Assembly (NCBI RefSeq): GCF_013373865.1 | Contig: NC_050474.1 | Span: forward strand, 22,681,716 to 22,745,715 | Source of the DNA: Monomorium pharaonis | Lineage: Eukaryota; Arthropoda; Insecta; Hymenoptera; Formicidae | Length of the DNA: 64,000 nt | Direction: 5' to 3' | In this document: positions 13,955-25,929 of the stretch, in pieces | Layout of the letters: each line of letters begins with the position of its first letter | Numbering within the stretch: the stretch's first letter is position 1 | Program-made: the position numbers and the translations under genes | Notes under the pieces: model-generated | Seen by the model: only the letters and a program-made list of their open reading frames with translations | Database searches by the model: none | What the model was told of the DNA's origin: nothing

Positions 13955-16469
13955 ATGAGCGGTGGTGTCTACGGCGGTGGTAAGTACGCGAGGCTGCGCT
14001 CCATAATTATTCCGACTAGAAAAAAGTATGTTTTATACGCCACACTAATTCTGCGCGATTGCCTGCAATTATCACGCCAGACGAGGTAGGTGCTATCATC
14101 TTCGACGTCGGACACCAGAGCCTCCGCGTGGGATATGGCGGCGAAGACACACCAAAGGCCGAGATCCCAACGACCCTCGGAGTATGGGGAGAATCCGTCG
14201 ACCCCAACGGGATTGACTGCAACAACGTTACCAGGAAGCAGTACAACATCGACGTCACGGCGATTCAAGTGCGAAAGAAGGGTACGCTAGCACGTTTTAT
14301 TTTCATTTTTAGACTTGCAAAAAATTAACTTATTAAATGTAATGATATAAAATTTAACATAATATAATTAATACATCAAAAGTGGTTTAAATTGCCATTT
14401 TGTAATAATCTACGCTTGTATTAACAATACTTATGCTGCGACTAATAATGAAAAAGGACGATATTCCACTAATATCCTTTATACTAATAATATCTCAACG
14501 AATGTTATTTAAATACCCAATCAAATTCCCGCGTTTTCTTTCAAATCACCTTTTCGAAATTAATGATAACTTTTGTCTCGAATTAATTTCGAAAGCTACA
14601 AAAAACATAATTTTATACAGGACGTACATAAAAATTACAGAAATAAATAAATTTTTTTTTCCAAGTTTTTATATAAAATCAATATGTATAGATATTATGT
14701 CAATTGTAAATATTTATTGTTGAATATTATTTATTTATAATTAATCTAATTTAGCATAAAATTATCTAATCATATTAGCAAATATTTTTTCTAAATATAC
14801 AGTAAAAAACTTAAATTTTTGTAATTTCTTTCTATTAGAACTTTCGTAATATTAAAATGTCCGATTTTGATTTAGATATGGAGATAGTGAGCTTGATGAA
14901 GGACGGCATGATTGACGACTGGGACATGTTCGAGCGATTGACTGAGTACACGTACAAACAACGACTGCACGCCTTAGCCGAGCATCATCCGATCCTGATG
15001 ACTGAATGCCCGTGGAACACTAGACTGAAGCGTGAAAAGTTGCTGGAGCTGATGTTCGAGAAATTCAACGTACCAGCCATGTACATTTGCAAAAATGCTG
15101 TACTGGCCGCTTATGCGAACGGTAGGTCTACGGCAATGGTCGTGGACAGCGGTGCCACGCACACAAGCGCGGTGCCGGTCCACGACGGTTACGTTATCAC
15201 TCAGGGGATCGTCAAGAGTCCCTTGGGCGGTGACTTCATCACCATGCAATGTAGACAATTCTTCGAGGAAAAGGATATTGAGCTGGTACCGGCTTGTCTT
15301 GTCGCCAGCAAAGGTAAACGATATAATAATGCGGAATAAGCTATTATAATCATCTCATTTTCATCTCAGTTCTCTAACATAATTTTGAAAATTTCTATTT
15401 CTAACAAATTCATGTTTCTTCCAGATGTGGTACGAGAGAGAGATCCACCTCGCTGGACGAAACGGCCAGGACCGCAACCAACGTCATCTTGGTTGAGCTA
15501 CATGGTGCGAGAACTGTTGCAGGACTTTCAAATGAATTGTCTGCAAGTGTCGGACAGTCCCTACGACGAAGACATGGCGAATACTTTGCCTATGAAACAT
15601 TATGAATTTCCGACTGGTTATAACGATGATTTTGGATCCGTGAGGCTTATGATACCCGAAGCTCTTTTTGACCCTAGCAACGTTAAGGGCGTGGGCGCGA
15701 GTATTTTAGGGGTTGGTCCTCTGGTCACCACGAGTGTCGGAATGTGCGACATGGACATCAGACCAGTGCGTGCCTTCGCAATTAAATTTACATTATAATA
15801 TGCAGAAAAATCGTTTATTTTAATCAAATTAAATTACTGATAATTTTCTCGAATCAATTTTGCCTATTAAAATCTTTGATTATTTATTCGATGGATTTAT
15901 TTTATAACTAAAATAAAAAATAATATGATCGCGTTATTTCGTTCTACTCTAAATTGAGATTACTTATAAAATAAAACAGGAATAATTATAATTATTTAAA
16001 TGTCCACTTAGTTCTTTCAAGTTCTTCAAACGCACGCGTAATTGGATTTTAAATCTTAGGGCTATATATATTATTATACTATTTATAAAATAACAGAACA
16101 AAACATTTACGTTATAGAGTCTGTATGGCAGTGTGGTAGTAACTGGCGGCAACTCCTGTCTTCAGGGATTCAGCGAAAGACTGAATCGAGATCTAGCTAG
16201 TAAGACTCCGCCGGTAAGCTTGTTTTCTCATAATTCGTACTATTTTACTTATTACTAATAAATTTTGAGCTTCTCGATAACGACAATTCGATTTTTATTC
16301 TCAGAGCATGAGACTGAAAATAATCAGCGCGAATAGTTCGAGTGAGAGACGTTTTGGTGCCTGGATTGGTGGCTCGATCCTTAGCTCCTTGGGATCGTTC
16401 CAGCAAATGTGGCTGTCGCGTCAGGAGTACGAGGAATCCGGCAAACTTATTTTGGAAAGATGTGCATAA
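13955..16469 (+). CDS. Bap55: Actin-related protein, BAF53/ACTL6-type subunit of Brahma (SWI/SNF) and NuA4/INO80-type complexes
   Basis: Nuclear actin-like subunit of chromatin-remodelling complexes. Exons: 13955-13979, 14081-14281, 14876-15313, 15425-15765, 16118-16213, 16305-16469. They total 1266 nt (421 aa), close to the roughly 425-430 aa usual for the family. The start is set by the family-typical MSGGVYGGDEVGAIIFDVGH. Other diagnostic blocks are HQSLRVGYGGEDTPKAEIPT, PTTLGVWGESVDPNG, NAVLAAYANGRSTAMVVDSG, TSAVPVHDGYV, VKSPLGGDF, the actin-fold signature VVTGGNSCLQGFSERLNRDL near the C-terminus, and AWIGGSILSSLGSFQQMWLS. Intron phases are 1,1,1,0,0. The third exon must use the acceptor at 14875 because a stop lies upstream in frame. 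It lies about 0.8 kb downstream of the Dscam 3' end on the same strand and converges on CLN3. Confidence 0.95.
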
Positions 16470-16751
16470 TTCAATAATGGAGAAATTTACAAATAACGGT
16501 ATGAGAAACACGAACGTTTTTAATAAAATTATCTTATTTCGATTATTGTTAATAATCGCCTTTCAAATAACACAAAAGATATTTGAGAAACTAGTAAATT
16601 TAAATGAAAATTTGTCTAGAAAATTAGAATATTTTTTCAACATTTTGTACATTTTTGTATTACTTAGACATTTTTATCATTTTCATGTACTACTATAAAT
16701 AAGAGAATTCATTAATTTTTACTCTGATTGGAAATACTAATCAAAAGCATA

Positions 16752-16990
16752 CTCTCTAAATTACAATCAGTGAAAAATCAGTGGAGTCAGTGAAAATACA
16801 CCGTTTTTTCAGTGATATACTTGTAACTTGTTAATCAGTGAAATAAATGCACTGATCTTTTAGTGATTATACGCTAATCATATTCTTCTGAAGTAAAAAC
16901 CACTAAAAGACAGTGAATACTTATTAATTATCACAGTTAGAAGTATATCACTGCAAATCAATGATAATACATTGATTGTAATTTAGAGAA
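16752..16990. mobile_element. MITE-like element with 21-bp terminal inverted repeats and TA target site
   Basis: The left end (CTCTCTAAATTACAATCAGTG, 16752-16772) is the inverted copy of the right end (16970-16990), with two mismatches. A TA dinucleotide flanks each side (16750-16751 and 16991-16992), as expected for Tc1/mariner-type insertion. The interior repeats CAGTGA motifs and has no coding capacity. A related end fragment sits at 7571-7609. Confidence 0.75.
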
Positions 16991-17209
16991 TAAAACCGTA
17001 TCACATAACATAGCGTAGAATTTACACAACTTACTTATAACGTAAGCCATTATGCTATGTTACGTGTTATAGTCTTTATACAAACATTAGAAACGATTGA
17101 CGTAATAACGACGGTGTAACGCAAGCCGTCCTCGTGAGCAACAACCATCAAACTCATTCTGAAGCGCCTAAAAATTTAAGGATATTGCTAAAACGTAATT
17201 AATATACTA

Positions 17210-17426
17210 AAAAAAGAGTTTAATAATAATTGATCCTAAATAATAGTTACTAAACTTTGGCAAAATAGTTTTAATTAAATATTCAGTTTTAGTTAATATA
17301 GCTAAATATCAAATTTAATAATATTTATAATAACCACTTGGTAACTAGTTGATTATTATTACTATGTGTGTATTGATTACTGTTAATATAATTATTATAA
17401 ATTGATTATTACCAAACTCTTTTTTT
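17210..17426. mobile_element. Second small MITE-like element with A/T-rich inverted ends
   Basis: The left end (AAAAAAGAGTTTAATAATAAT) and the right end read on the opposite strand (AAAAAAAGAGTTTGGTAATAAT) are imperfect inverted repeats of about 22 bp. TA lies on both outer sides (17208-17209 and 17427-17428). There is no coding sequence. The low complexity of the ends makes this weaker than the neighbouring element. Confidence 0.5.
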
Positions 17427-17428
17427 TA

Positions 17429-19889
17429 TTAAAAGTAGATAGTGTGCTAAGGTTTCCTCGTAAGGCAGGAATGATAACTTTTCATGACAAAGGATATTTC
17501 CTCGTAACCTTACGCATCTATAATAATTAGAAGGAAGTGCGATTAATCAGAAACATCTTGTATAACACATAAATCTCAAATAAGCAATGTTTAATCAACA
17601 ATTCGCTTAGACGCCAATGTTAAGTAGACGTATAACACGCGCGGCTTATAAGAAGTTACAGTTCCTAATTGTTCCATGAATCTTCCATGTATTTCGTATC
17701 TTAGTAGAAAAGAATCACTTCCCATTCCATACGGAAAAAAAGATTAGTTACAGTTAATTGCAGTAGGAAAAATCAGTATGTGGTAATTAAACTTTAGCTG
17801 TATTCAATTAAAATTTAATCACTACATAAAAATTCTTGCTGTTGCAATTAATCTTTTCTTTTGCGCGTGAATAGACACAATATAAATTTATTAAGCAATG
17901 GACTTACCAGATATTTATTTTTATTAAATATTTATTTGCTATAAACAAAAAATACTTGTTTTATACATCGAGATGATAGAGACATATCCATATCGCAATT
18001 ATTCTCGTTCTAAATTCTCCTCAAGAAAGGTAACATTATCGTAACGTAGTAAAAGTAATCTCTAGCAACATATATTCGCTGTTTACGTCCTACTAAATGG
18101 TAGTAAAAATATCATCACATACGAGTCACGCATTATTTAATCTTAGAACTACATACATGTTTTTATATACGCGGATTATATACGGGTCTTTCAAACCCGG
18201 TTTGATATTTTTATATATAACTCTGGTAAAAAAGTATATTTTTTGACAAATCTTTTTTCAGGTGAGTATCAAACACTGTAGAATGTGATCATAAAATCAT
18301 AATTCTAATTAACTTGCTAAATTAAAAAACAAATATTAAAACATGAAGAAATGACTCAAAACTCTTCTTGAGTCTCACAAATTCATGTGTGTATGTGTGT
18401 GTAGTTCTAAGTTTAAGAGGCTGGCGTAGATATTTTCATAAAGAAATATTTCTCGAACTAAAAAGCAATCGATGAACTGTAAAACAGCATGGACAATAGC
18501 ACAGTTTAAAAAGCAGCAACTTAAAATTTCATAATATAAATCAATTTTTATTTCTCATATTGCTTAAAAATTTTAATTACTACTTTGTACTACATATATT
18601 TTACGACATTATTATTATGTTTGTAATTTTTTATACTGATAAAAAAACGTATAATTATTTGTTACTATTAAATGTTATACAAAGATTGGACCTTTGAAAA
18701 CACACTGAGTTGCTGCTTTCTCGGATTGTATCGTCGAAACAATCACATACTCTCAAGATAGAAAAATATTTATCTCAACAGCTTTAACGGCCACTTTATT
18801 AAAATCGATGTAAATGTCTATAATACTCACAATCACAATTTTTCAATCAAAATATAAAAATAGTATCGATATATCAAAGTAGAAACGTTGTAGTTTGAAC
18901 TAGTAATTTTTATATCTAATCGCAAGTGAAGAAGGAGACAGTATAATCCAAGTGCATTATTTCTAATTCATCGGTGAGGTCAATTCGTTACTGTGGCTAC
19001 TAATACTGAGATAACTTCTCGAGTCTATGAGCATTCAATATCGCGATGATGCGGAATCGCTTACGACGTATGAAAATACTTGACCATCTCATTTCGTCGA
19101 AGCAAGTATGGTAACAATATGAAAATCTAACTAACAATAATTTTAGAGTATGTCTACGGTATCAGGAAACACTAAACCACGAGACTACAGTACAAGTCCA
19201 AATTTAGATACAGCATTGTAAAACAAATAGGCCTACAGTATATACAACGCAGGATATACAATTACTTCGGAATAGATTTGTTTCATTCCGCAGCGAAAAC
19301 GCAGATGGTACAATTCATATATTATATGCTACGTCGCTGTATAATGTATTATGTATATTTAATGCGACATGTACTGCAGTGTATGCCCTGTTCCTAATAT
19401 TTTAAACGTTTATATCGAATAAAGCTCGAACATTTGTAATACATTGTAATCAAAGTTGCTTATAATTGGTTCGAAAAGTTTCTGCAAGCGACACGGTCGT
19501 GTGGCTTTAAAAGTTATAAAAGCATTTATAAAATCCAATAAATAACAATATTTATAAAATAATATTAAAAGATAACAATGCATCATTGTGCTACATGCAC
19601 TCCGATCGTTTGCTTTGCTAATTTTTACATTTTTTTTTTATTTTCTTCAAAATATCACGAACTTTCTACAGAGCTAGAAGATAAATCGGAACGTCGATTA
19701 CTTCACGATCCCGCGAATGCGCGGTCAAGCAGTTATGTTTGATCTACACACAATCGCTTAATTAATAAAATAAATCATCCGCATTTTCTTCGCCTCTTAA
19801 TCGCATATTGCGTTGAGGAACTTTTGGAAGCGATAGTTTCCGCTCACGGAAACTTTATTATCACTAGCGGGCGAATCACCGCGATATTT
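17429..19889. other. AT-rich sequence between convergent Bap55 and CLN3
   Basis: No convincing open frame, RNA gene or repeat recognised. It presumably contains the CLN3 3'UTR on the minus strand. Confidence 0.6.
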
Positions 19890-22800
19890 TTAGCTGCCTA
19901 ATCGCTTTGGCTGTGGCATTTTGCAAATGGCATTGTGAACAGGCATGGACAACCATCCGGCCAACGCAATTCCGATTGAGTCTGCCATCGTCGCGATTCC
20001 CAAAGAACTTTCACGATCTGCTCTTGGAATCTACAAGAGATTTCACGCCAAATCAATTTTAAGCAGAAAATGTCGTCAGATGACGTGAAAAAATATTTTT
20101 TACTTTTTTAAGATTAAATATTATACTTCTTGTATAAAACATAAAATTCTGAAATTCTTTAACTTTGCAGTAATTATTATAAGTCTTCTGTACTGAGATA
20201 AAATATTGGTTTTTAATTATATTCTTCATTTCTATAGTAATTTATTTGCTTGGTTCTTTTAATAAGTGAGAAACGTGTAAGTGATACTGTGTCAATAGCT
20301 TCATTACCTCTGTCGACATTCGATAAAACGTGTTCACGTACGCTCCACCGCCAAGCAGACCCTCCCACAATACAAGGGCAAAAACGATCCATATGTTCGG
20401 TATGTAGTAGTAAATGGCCTCGAACAGCAGGATTATAACGTTAACAAACTGAAAGAAGCAATTAATTTGGAACATAGTAAGTTTCCTGATCTATATGATA
20501 TTTTTTTGTTTGACTTTCTTGATTCTGAAAGTTCCATTTATTACCTGCAACACGGACATGATCCAAATCTTATTAATGGTGACTATGTTTACCGACGACC
20601 TTGAGATAAATACACCTATCTGATAATCTACTTGGAGCCATCTGTATTGTTCGGCGTGTGTCAACCAAATGCCATCAAATTCGATAAGTTCGTACTACAA
20701 ACAGAGTGTCGCTTGCTTAGTTAACAACTTGTAAAATTAACTTGTAAAATAAATCAATTAATGATTTGCAATGATAAAGCTGATACGTCACAAACGACGC
20801 TTGGATGATGAATTCCTGCATATTTCCCTCTTAAAAAAGAAATTTGATTTAATTAAAAAATTTCTGTAGTGCAAACAAATTGGATAACAAAATTACATGA
20901 CATTAACAAAAAGAAAGAATCATAAAGCAAACAGACTGTATAGAAATACGTAGTGAAGAAATACGAGTATGACATTATAGCGAAATCTCGTTACCAGGCC
21001 TTGATTGATGAAATATTCGAACAAGTAAACTAGCCCGAGCGGTATCATGTACTTCAGCAATCCGGGCACCAAATTGATCTTGTCTCTGAAACTCTTCTTG
21101 GGAACTTGGATAATCTGCTCTTGACTGTCAATACCGTTCTTGGTGATCGGGATTCTGGTGTGTCCCGGGTGTTTAAGGATAAACCAGAACGTGATTGCTT
21201 GTAAGAGTGGCACGGCCAACATAGCTAGCAACGTATGCTCGGTGCTTAGCAGCATAGTGAGTCCGGCATAGGAAACGGCGCCGATCACTCCGGCGCCACC
21301 CGTACCAGATGACCATGTTGAAATCACTTGCCTGCGAGAGAATTACAAACAAATTAATGATAAGAGAATTCCGAAGTTATCAAACAGCTGAGGAGCCGAT
21401 AAAACGAAGACTCGATACAAAGCAGTGAAAGTTAAAATTAATTATTAAAATTAAGCTTATGTATTCCTACAGTTCACGTTTCAGATCATCTGTTAGTACA
21501 ACAAGATCGCTTATTATCTAACAAGTGTTTATATTATGCGACTCTTCCGTTTCCGCAATCGTCTAGAGTGACAATATAACATCTCGGACAACAGACAGAT
21601 AATTTATAACGCGAGTCCTCTTACGTTTTATGAGAAAGTGATTAGTGGTTAGCAGTCGTATAATTGCTACTTTGCACCGATTGTTTCACGGCGGGATTAT
21701 AAACGTACTTATGTACGTGTTGGTTAAGCTCCATCTTTTCATCTTATTTTTCATTATGTGAAATTTATCGCGCGCGTACAATTCATTACCATTTCATATA
21801 CACAGATCTGAAACCGACTCGCCGGCATTATCTTATCGCTACTTCTTTGTCACAACTGTCTAAATGTCAAATACTACAAGTCCGTATACTCTGAAAATAT
21901 ATCCGCAAATGTATCTGCCGCAATAACAGATGCCAAACTCCAACTTTCAGAGAACTGCTGCCTCGTAAAACGTTGAGCCGAGAGCTTTAAACGCTCTTCA
22001 ACAATTCTATCTTACGTTTTATTACACGCTCAAAGCTTAAATTATATCCCATCTTTTCTTTTTGTTCCTCTCGCTGTTTTCAAAGAATCGCTCTAAAGCA
22101 TAGAAAATTAGAATGCCCCCTCCCCTCCCAAAAAAACTTTTTCTATTTTAGCAGAGTTGGTAGTTATATTAAAAGTCGCATCAACATTAAATAAAACAAT
22201 TACAATATAAATTGTCAAATAAATTTAATAAAACAATAAATTATTAATAATAGTTATTTATAAATTAAGTTTATATAAAAAAACAAAAAAATATTGTTTT
22301 TAGTAATACAAGACTTCTATGTAATGAAAAGCTGCTGAATATATATTTAAGTCAAAAGTTATAAAATGTTTTAATTAACAATGTGTGAAATGAGCGAAAA
22401 CAAACATAACACACCTGTAATAAACAAGACAGTAACAAATGGAGTGTGCATACTTACTTGGAGAACTGGTTACTGTAACTGAGAAGTGTAACTTCACCCA
22501 AGCCGGAAGAGAGCGATGTAACAACGACGCCCAGAATGGCGAGCCATTCGGTAGTGCTCAACGACACCAAAAGGAATCCTGCAGCGGAAAATAACACACA
22601 GGTAGCCAGTCGAGCACTGTAATTAATGAGTCGATTGATCGATTAGCGTTTTGGACTGACGATTGTGGCCGGCCGCTTGCACAACCGCGGAAAGAACTTA
22701 CGCGATATGCGAGACTCCGCCGTGCGCTGGATGAACGTTTAAAAGAAAAAGGAGGAAATACATTGAGAAATAGAGACAGTGAGGAGCAGAAACCCCCAAA

Positions 22801-25800
22801 TTGCACGCTAGATTTCAATTAATTTTAAATAGTAATTTATGCACTTTGAAGAAATTTCGAATTTTTTATCTCTAAAATATGTATGCACAAAATAAAGGAT
22901 TAAAACAAAATTTATTATTAATCTAATTAGTTTAATAATGTCACAAAATATTATTTTATTAATTGAAATTTGTTTTATATAAATAAATTTAATATTACAC
23001 ATATAATATATTGAAGACGGTTAATTTAATACTATCAGTTAAGTTAAAACTAGATATTGCGTTTTCTATCACCTTTAGTGTTTGAAGATAATGATTAAGA
23101 ATTAATACTTTATTATCAAGAGTGTCGTCCAATCGTCATAACGTAAATTAATCTTAGTGCGTTACTTTTGTTGCTGTCATCTTTGATGATTATGATATTA
23201 TTATTATATTATGATTATATCATATGGAGCATCCAAGCGTGAGATTCCCGCAGGTGTCTAAACAAGAGTTTTCAAGGAAAAGCTCGAATATTAATGCAAA
23301 AATATAACATGAGGAAACTCGCCTAGGATCTAAAAGACAATACAAATGTTTCGCGGAAAAAACAAGTGAGTCATACGTCGCGTTTAGTTTTGTCGTCATT
23401 CCAATTAACTAATTAGAACAGAACGTGGAATTTCAAAGAAGGTATTCATTTTGCAGTGCTCACTGGCTTCATTCCAACAAGTAATCAGGATAACGCTAAG
23501 ATGCACAAGAATGCGCTTCACAGCGTTACACACATGGCTGAAAGAAAAATAAAAGAAATAAAGATACTCACTGTACTAGAAATGGTAGAAACGGCGCCGT
23601 GATCTTGATCGCCAGTGCTGGCAGAATATCCGCCAAAAGTATAGCACCGGTTGAAACAGTATTGCATGTGCGAATTCCCTCCGTGTTAGTGACATTTGTG
23701 CTTGACGTGGCATCCTAAAAAGATCAAAAGAACACATGTAATTTAATTGCACGCGATTGCGACATTTATTTAAAGTAAAGTAAATATTTCAAATGTTTTT
23801 TCTTTATTAGAAATTTTTCATGGAATTTGAATACTTTCTTCTATTAGATCTTAAATTTCTGACGTTAAAAATATTGTTTTACAATTTTTATGATAAATTG
23901 GCATCGAAATATAATCTTGATTTTTTTTTACGTAATAAATCAAGAAAGTAAAAAGTAATTTTTACATGTTGCAAACATAACGTTTTACACGTGACAAACT
24001 ACATAATTCTCATTGCTACTTTCTGGTTTACATTATATATCGACTATAAATATGACGTATTGAAAGAATGTCGGTTGCATAATATAGATTCAATCTCGTG
24101 CTGCTTTATCAATGATACGTTTTTTCTCGCTCGGGAATCCGACCGGACGACATAAATTATTAAAGAACGACGTGATTTTCCTCATTTAAAGCAAAGGAAA
24201 TCATTACGCTACTAGACAGGCCATTAACTGTTATTTTAACGTGTATCATGTTCATCAATTTATTACTAAATTGCGGCGTAGATCCGAATAATTAATTCAA
24301 TTGGAACGCGTAATTTGCATTACAATGCCCATCTGTTAATATCGTTAGAAAATTTTCCATGGAACTTCTACGAGTATTTAATTACTTATCAGACTATCGT
24401 GTATCGAAAAGAATTTAATCGATACGCAAGTGGCTAGATCACGCCACTGACCTAGACCGTAGCACAAAGTTAAATATTTTTAATTGACATTTTGATCCTG
24501 GCAAAATTGCAAAAGATCGACTGAAGACAAAAAAAAGATATCCCTTATCTATTAATTGTGTCAATGCAGTTGTGGTTACCTTGAACGAATGTTTGAGACT
24601 TATTTCTACATTAATGAATAAAAACAAATATGACTTTTTAGTTTTTATTTAATGTTACGTTAATCATAAATTATTAGTCATCTAAATTATAAATTGATTG
24701 CAATTAATTAATAAATAATAGATAAATTTTTGCTGTTTTAACAAATATTTAGCTGAAAAAAAAACAATTTCGTACAACTACAGTGGTACAAGATCGCACA
24801 GTTCTTAATATCGTAGTACTTTATATGTTCTTTACTTGCAATTTCAAATCTCAGATTGGTATAAGTCTTGTGTGTACCCATTGATAAAATATCTTTCACG
24901 AACTTTATACGCATTATCGGATATCGTTTTATGCACGTTGTCTAATTTCAAATGACGGATAAAAGATAATTTTCAAACATGTGGAGATATCTCTACACCC
25001 AATAAAATGTTGTTAATCGCGGAAAAGTTAATTTAATAAATACATTTACCGTAAAGAATGTTTATCTACGAATAATTTTATCTAGAAAATAAAAACGCGA
25101 AAATATTTATAAAATGTGAAAAAACACACACCAAGTTGAAAAATATATGAAAATTAATGTCATAAATGATTATTGTGCCGGTCTTTTGTGAAGAAAATCA
25201 AGTAGTTCACGCTATCTTGTGCACTCGATGAACCTGATACCGTTGTTAGTTATACTATTGTTATCTGGAGCAGACAATACGATGAGTTCATCCATGAGAT
25301 AATACCATCTCTGTTTCGCTTAAAAATAAATTTTAAATATTCCATTGACTTTTAAAAGATTAACGTAGAGATTTTTCAAAGTTAAATAACTTCATGAATT
25401 TTAATCTAATTATGTTAGTGTTTCAAATATTAAAAAACACAAAATATTAATGAAATCTTAATTTAAAAAATAACTAAAATTAAAAATAATTTTTCTGTTT
25501 TGTAAACAATTGACGAAAAATTACATTATAAAGAGATATTTATTTATTTAAGTAATATTTATCTTAATATGTTAATTATTATAATTATTCTTTAAATTAC
25601 TTTTTTTCTAATTTGATCAGAATCTAGAATATTTTGGCTTAATATAATAAAGTTTTAATTTTGTACTTCCTAAGTTCTTCCAAATCTAAATCTTTCCTCA
25701 TGACAGATAAGACGGATCGAGAATTATGTGAAGAGCTACTCACCTTCTCACCGAATTTGGTCTGAAGAATGTCATGAGCCGCGCTGAGCATCACAACATA

Positions 25801-25929
25801 GCCGTAATTGTTGCACAGACCCAGGATCCAGAAGGCTATGAGATTGCGCCATCGTGCCTTCTTCAAGATAGCTTCCTCATCGAAAACGTTGTTGGCCGCA
25901 TGCGAACTCGTCAGACTGTTTTTACCCAT
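19890..25929 (-). CDS. Cln3: Battenin / CLN3 lysosomal multi-pass membrane protein
   Basis: Late endosomal/lysosomal transporter-like protein, mutated in human Batten disease. Minus-strand exons in order: 25744-25929, 23572-23714, 22458-22616, 20995-21331, 20545-20694, 20308-20448, 19890-20030. They total 1257 nt (418 aa; the human protein is 438). Phases agree throughout (0,2,2,0,0,0). Recognisable family blocks: FWILGLCNNYGYVVMLSAAH in exon 1, STGAILLADILPALAIKITA in exon 2, SLSSGLGEVTLLSYSNQFS in exon 3, STWSSGTGGAGVIGAVSYAG and YLFEYFINQGL in exon 4, HAEQYRWLQVDYQIGVFISR in exon 5, and LWEGLLGGGAYVNTFYRMST in exon 6. The large loop in exon 4 contains EQIIQV, which could act as a dileucine-type lysosomal sorting signal (inference). 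The ATG at 25927-25929 gives the usual short cytosolic N-terminus. The two largest introns (about 2.0 and 1.1 kb) hold nothing else recognisable. Confidence 0.95.

Noticed and set aside
14433..14723. 96-codon frame in a Bap55 intron
   Set aside because: AT-rich Ile/Lys/Asn/Phe composition typical of translated intron, with no homology signal.
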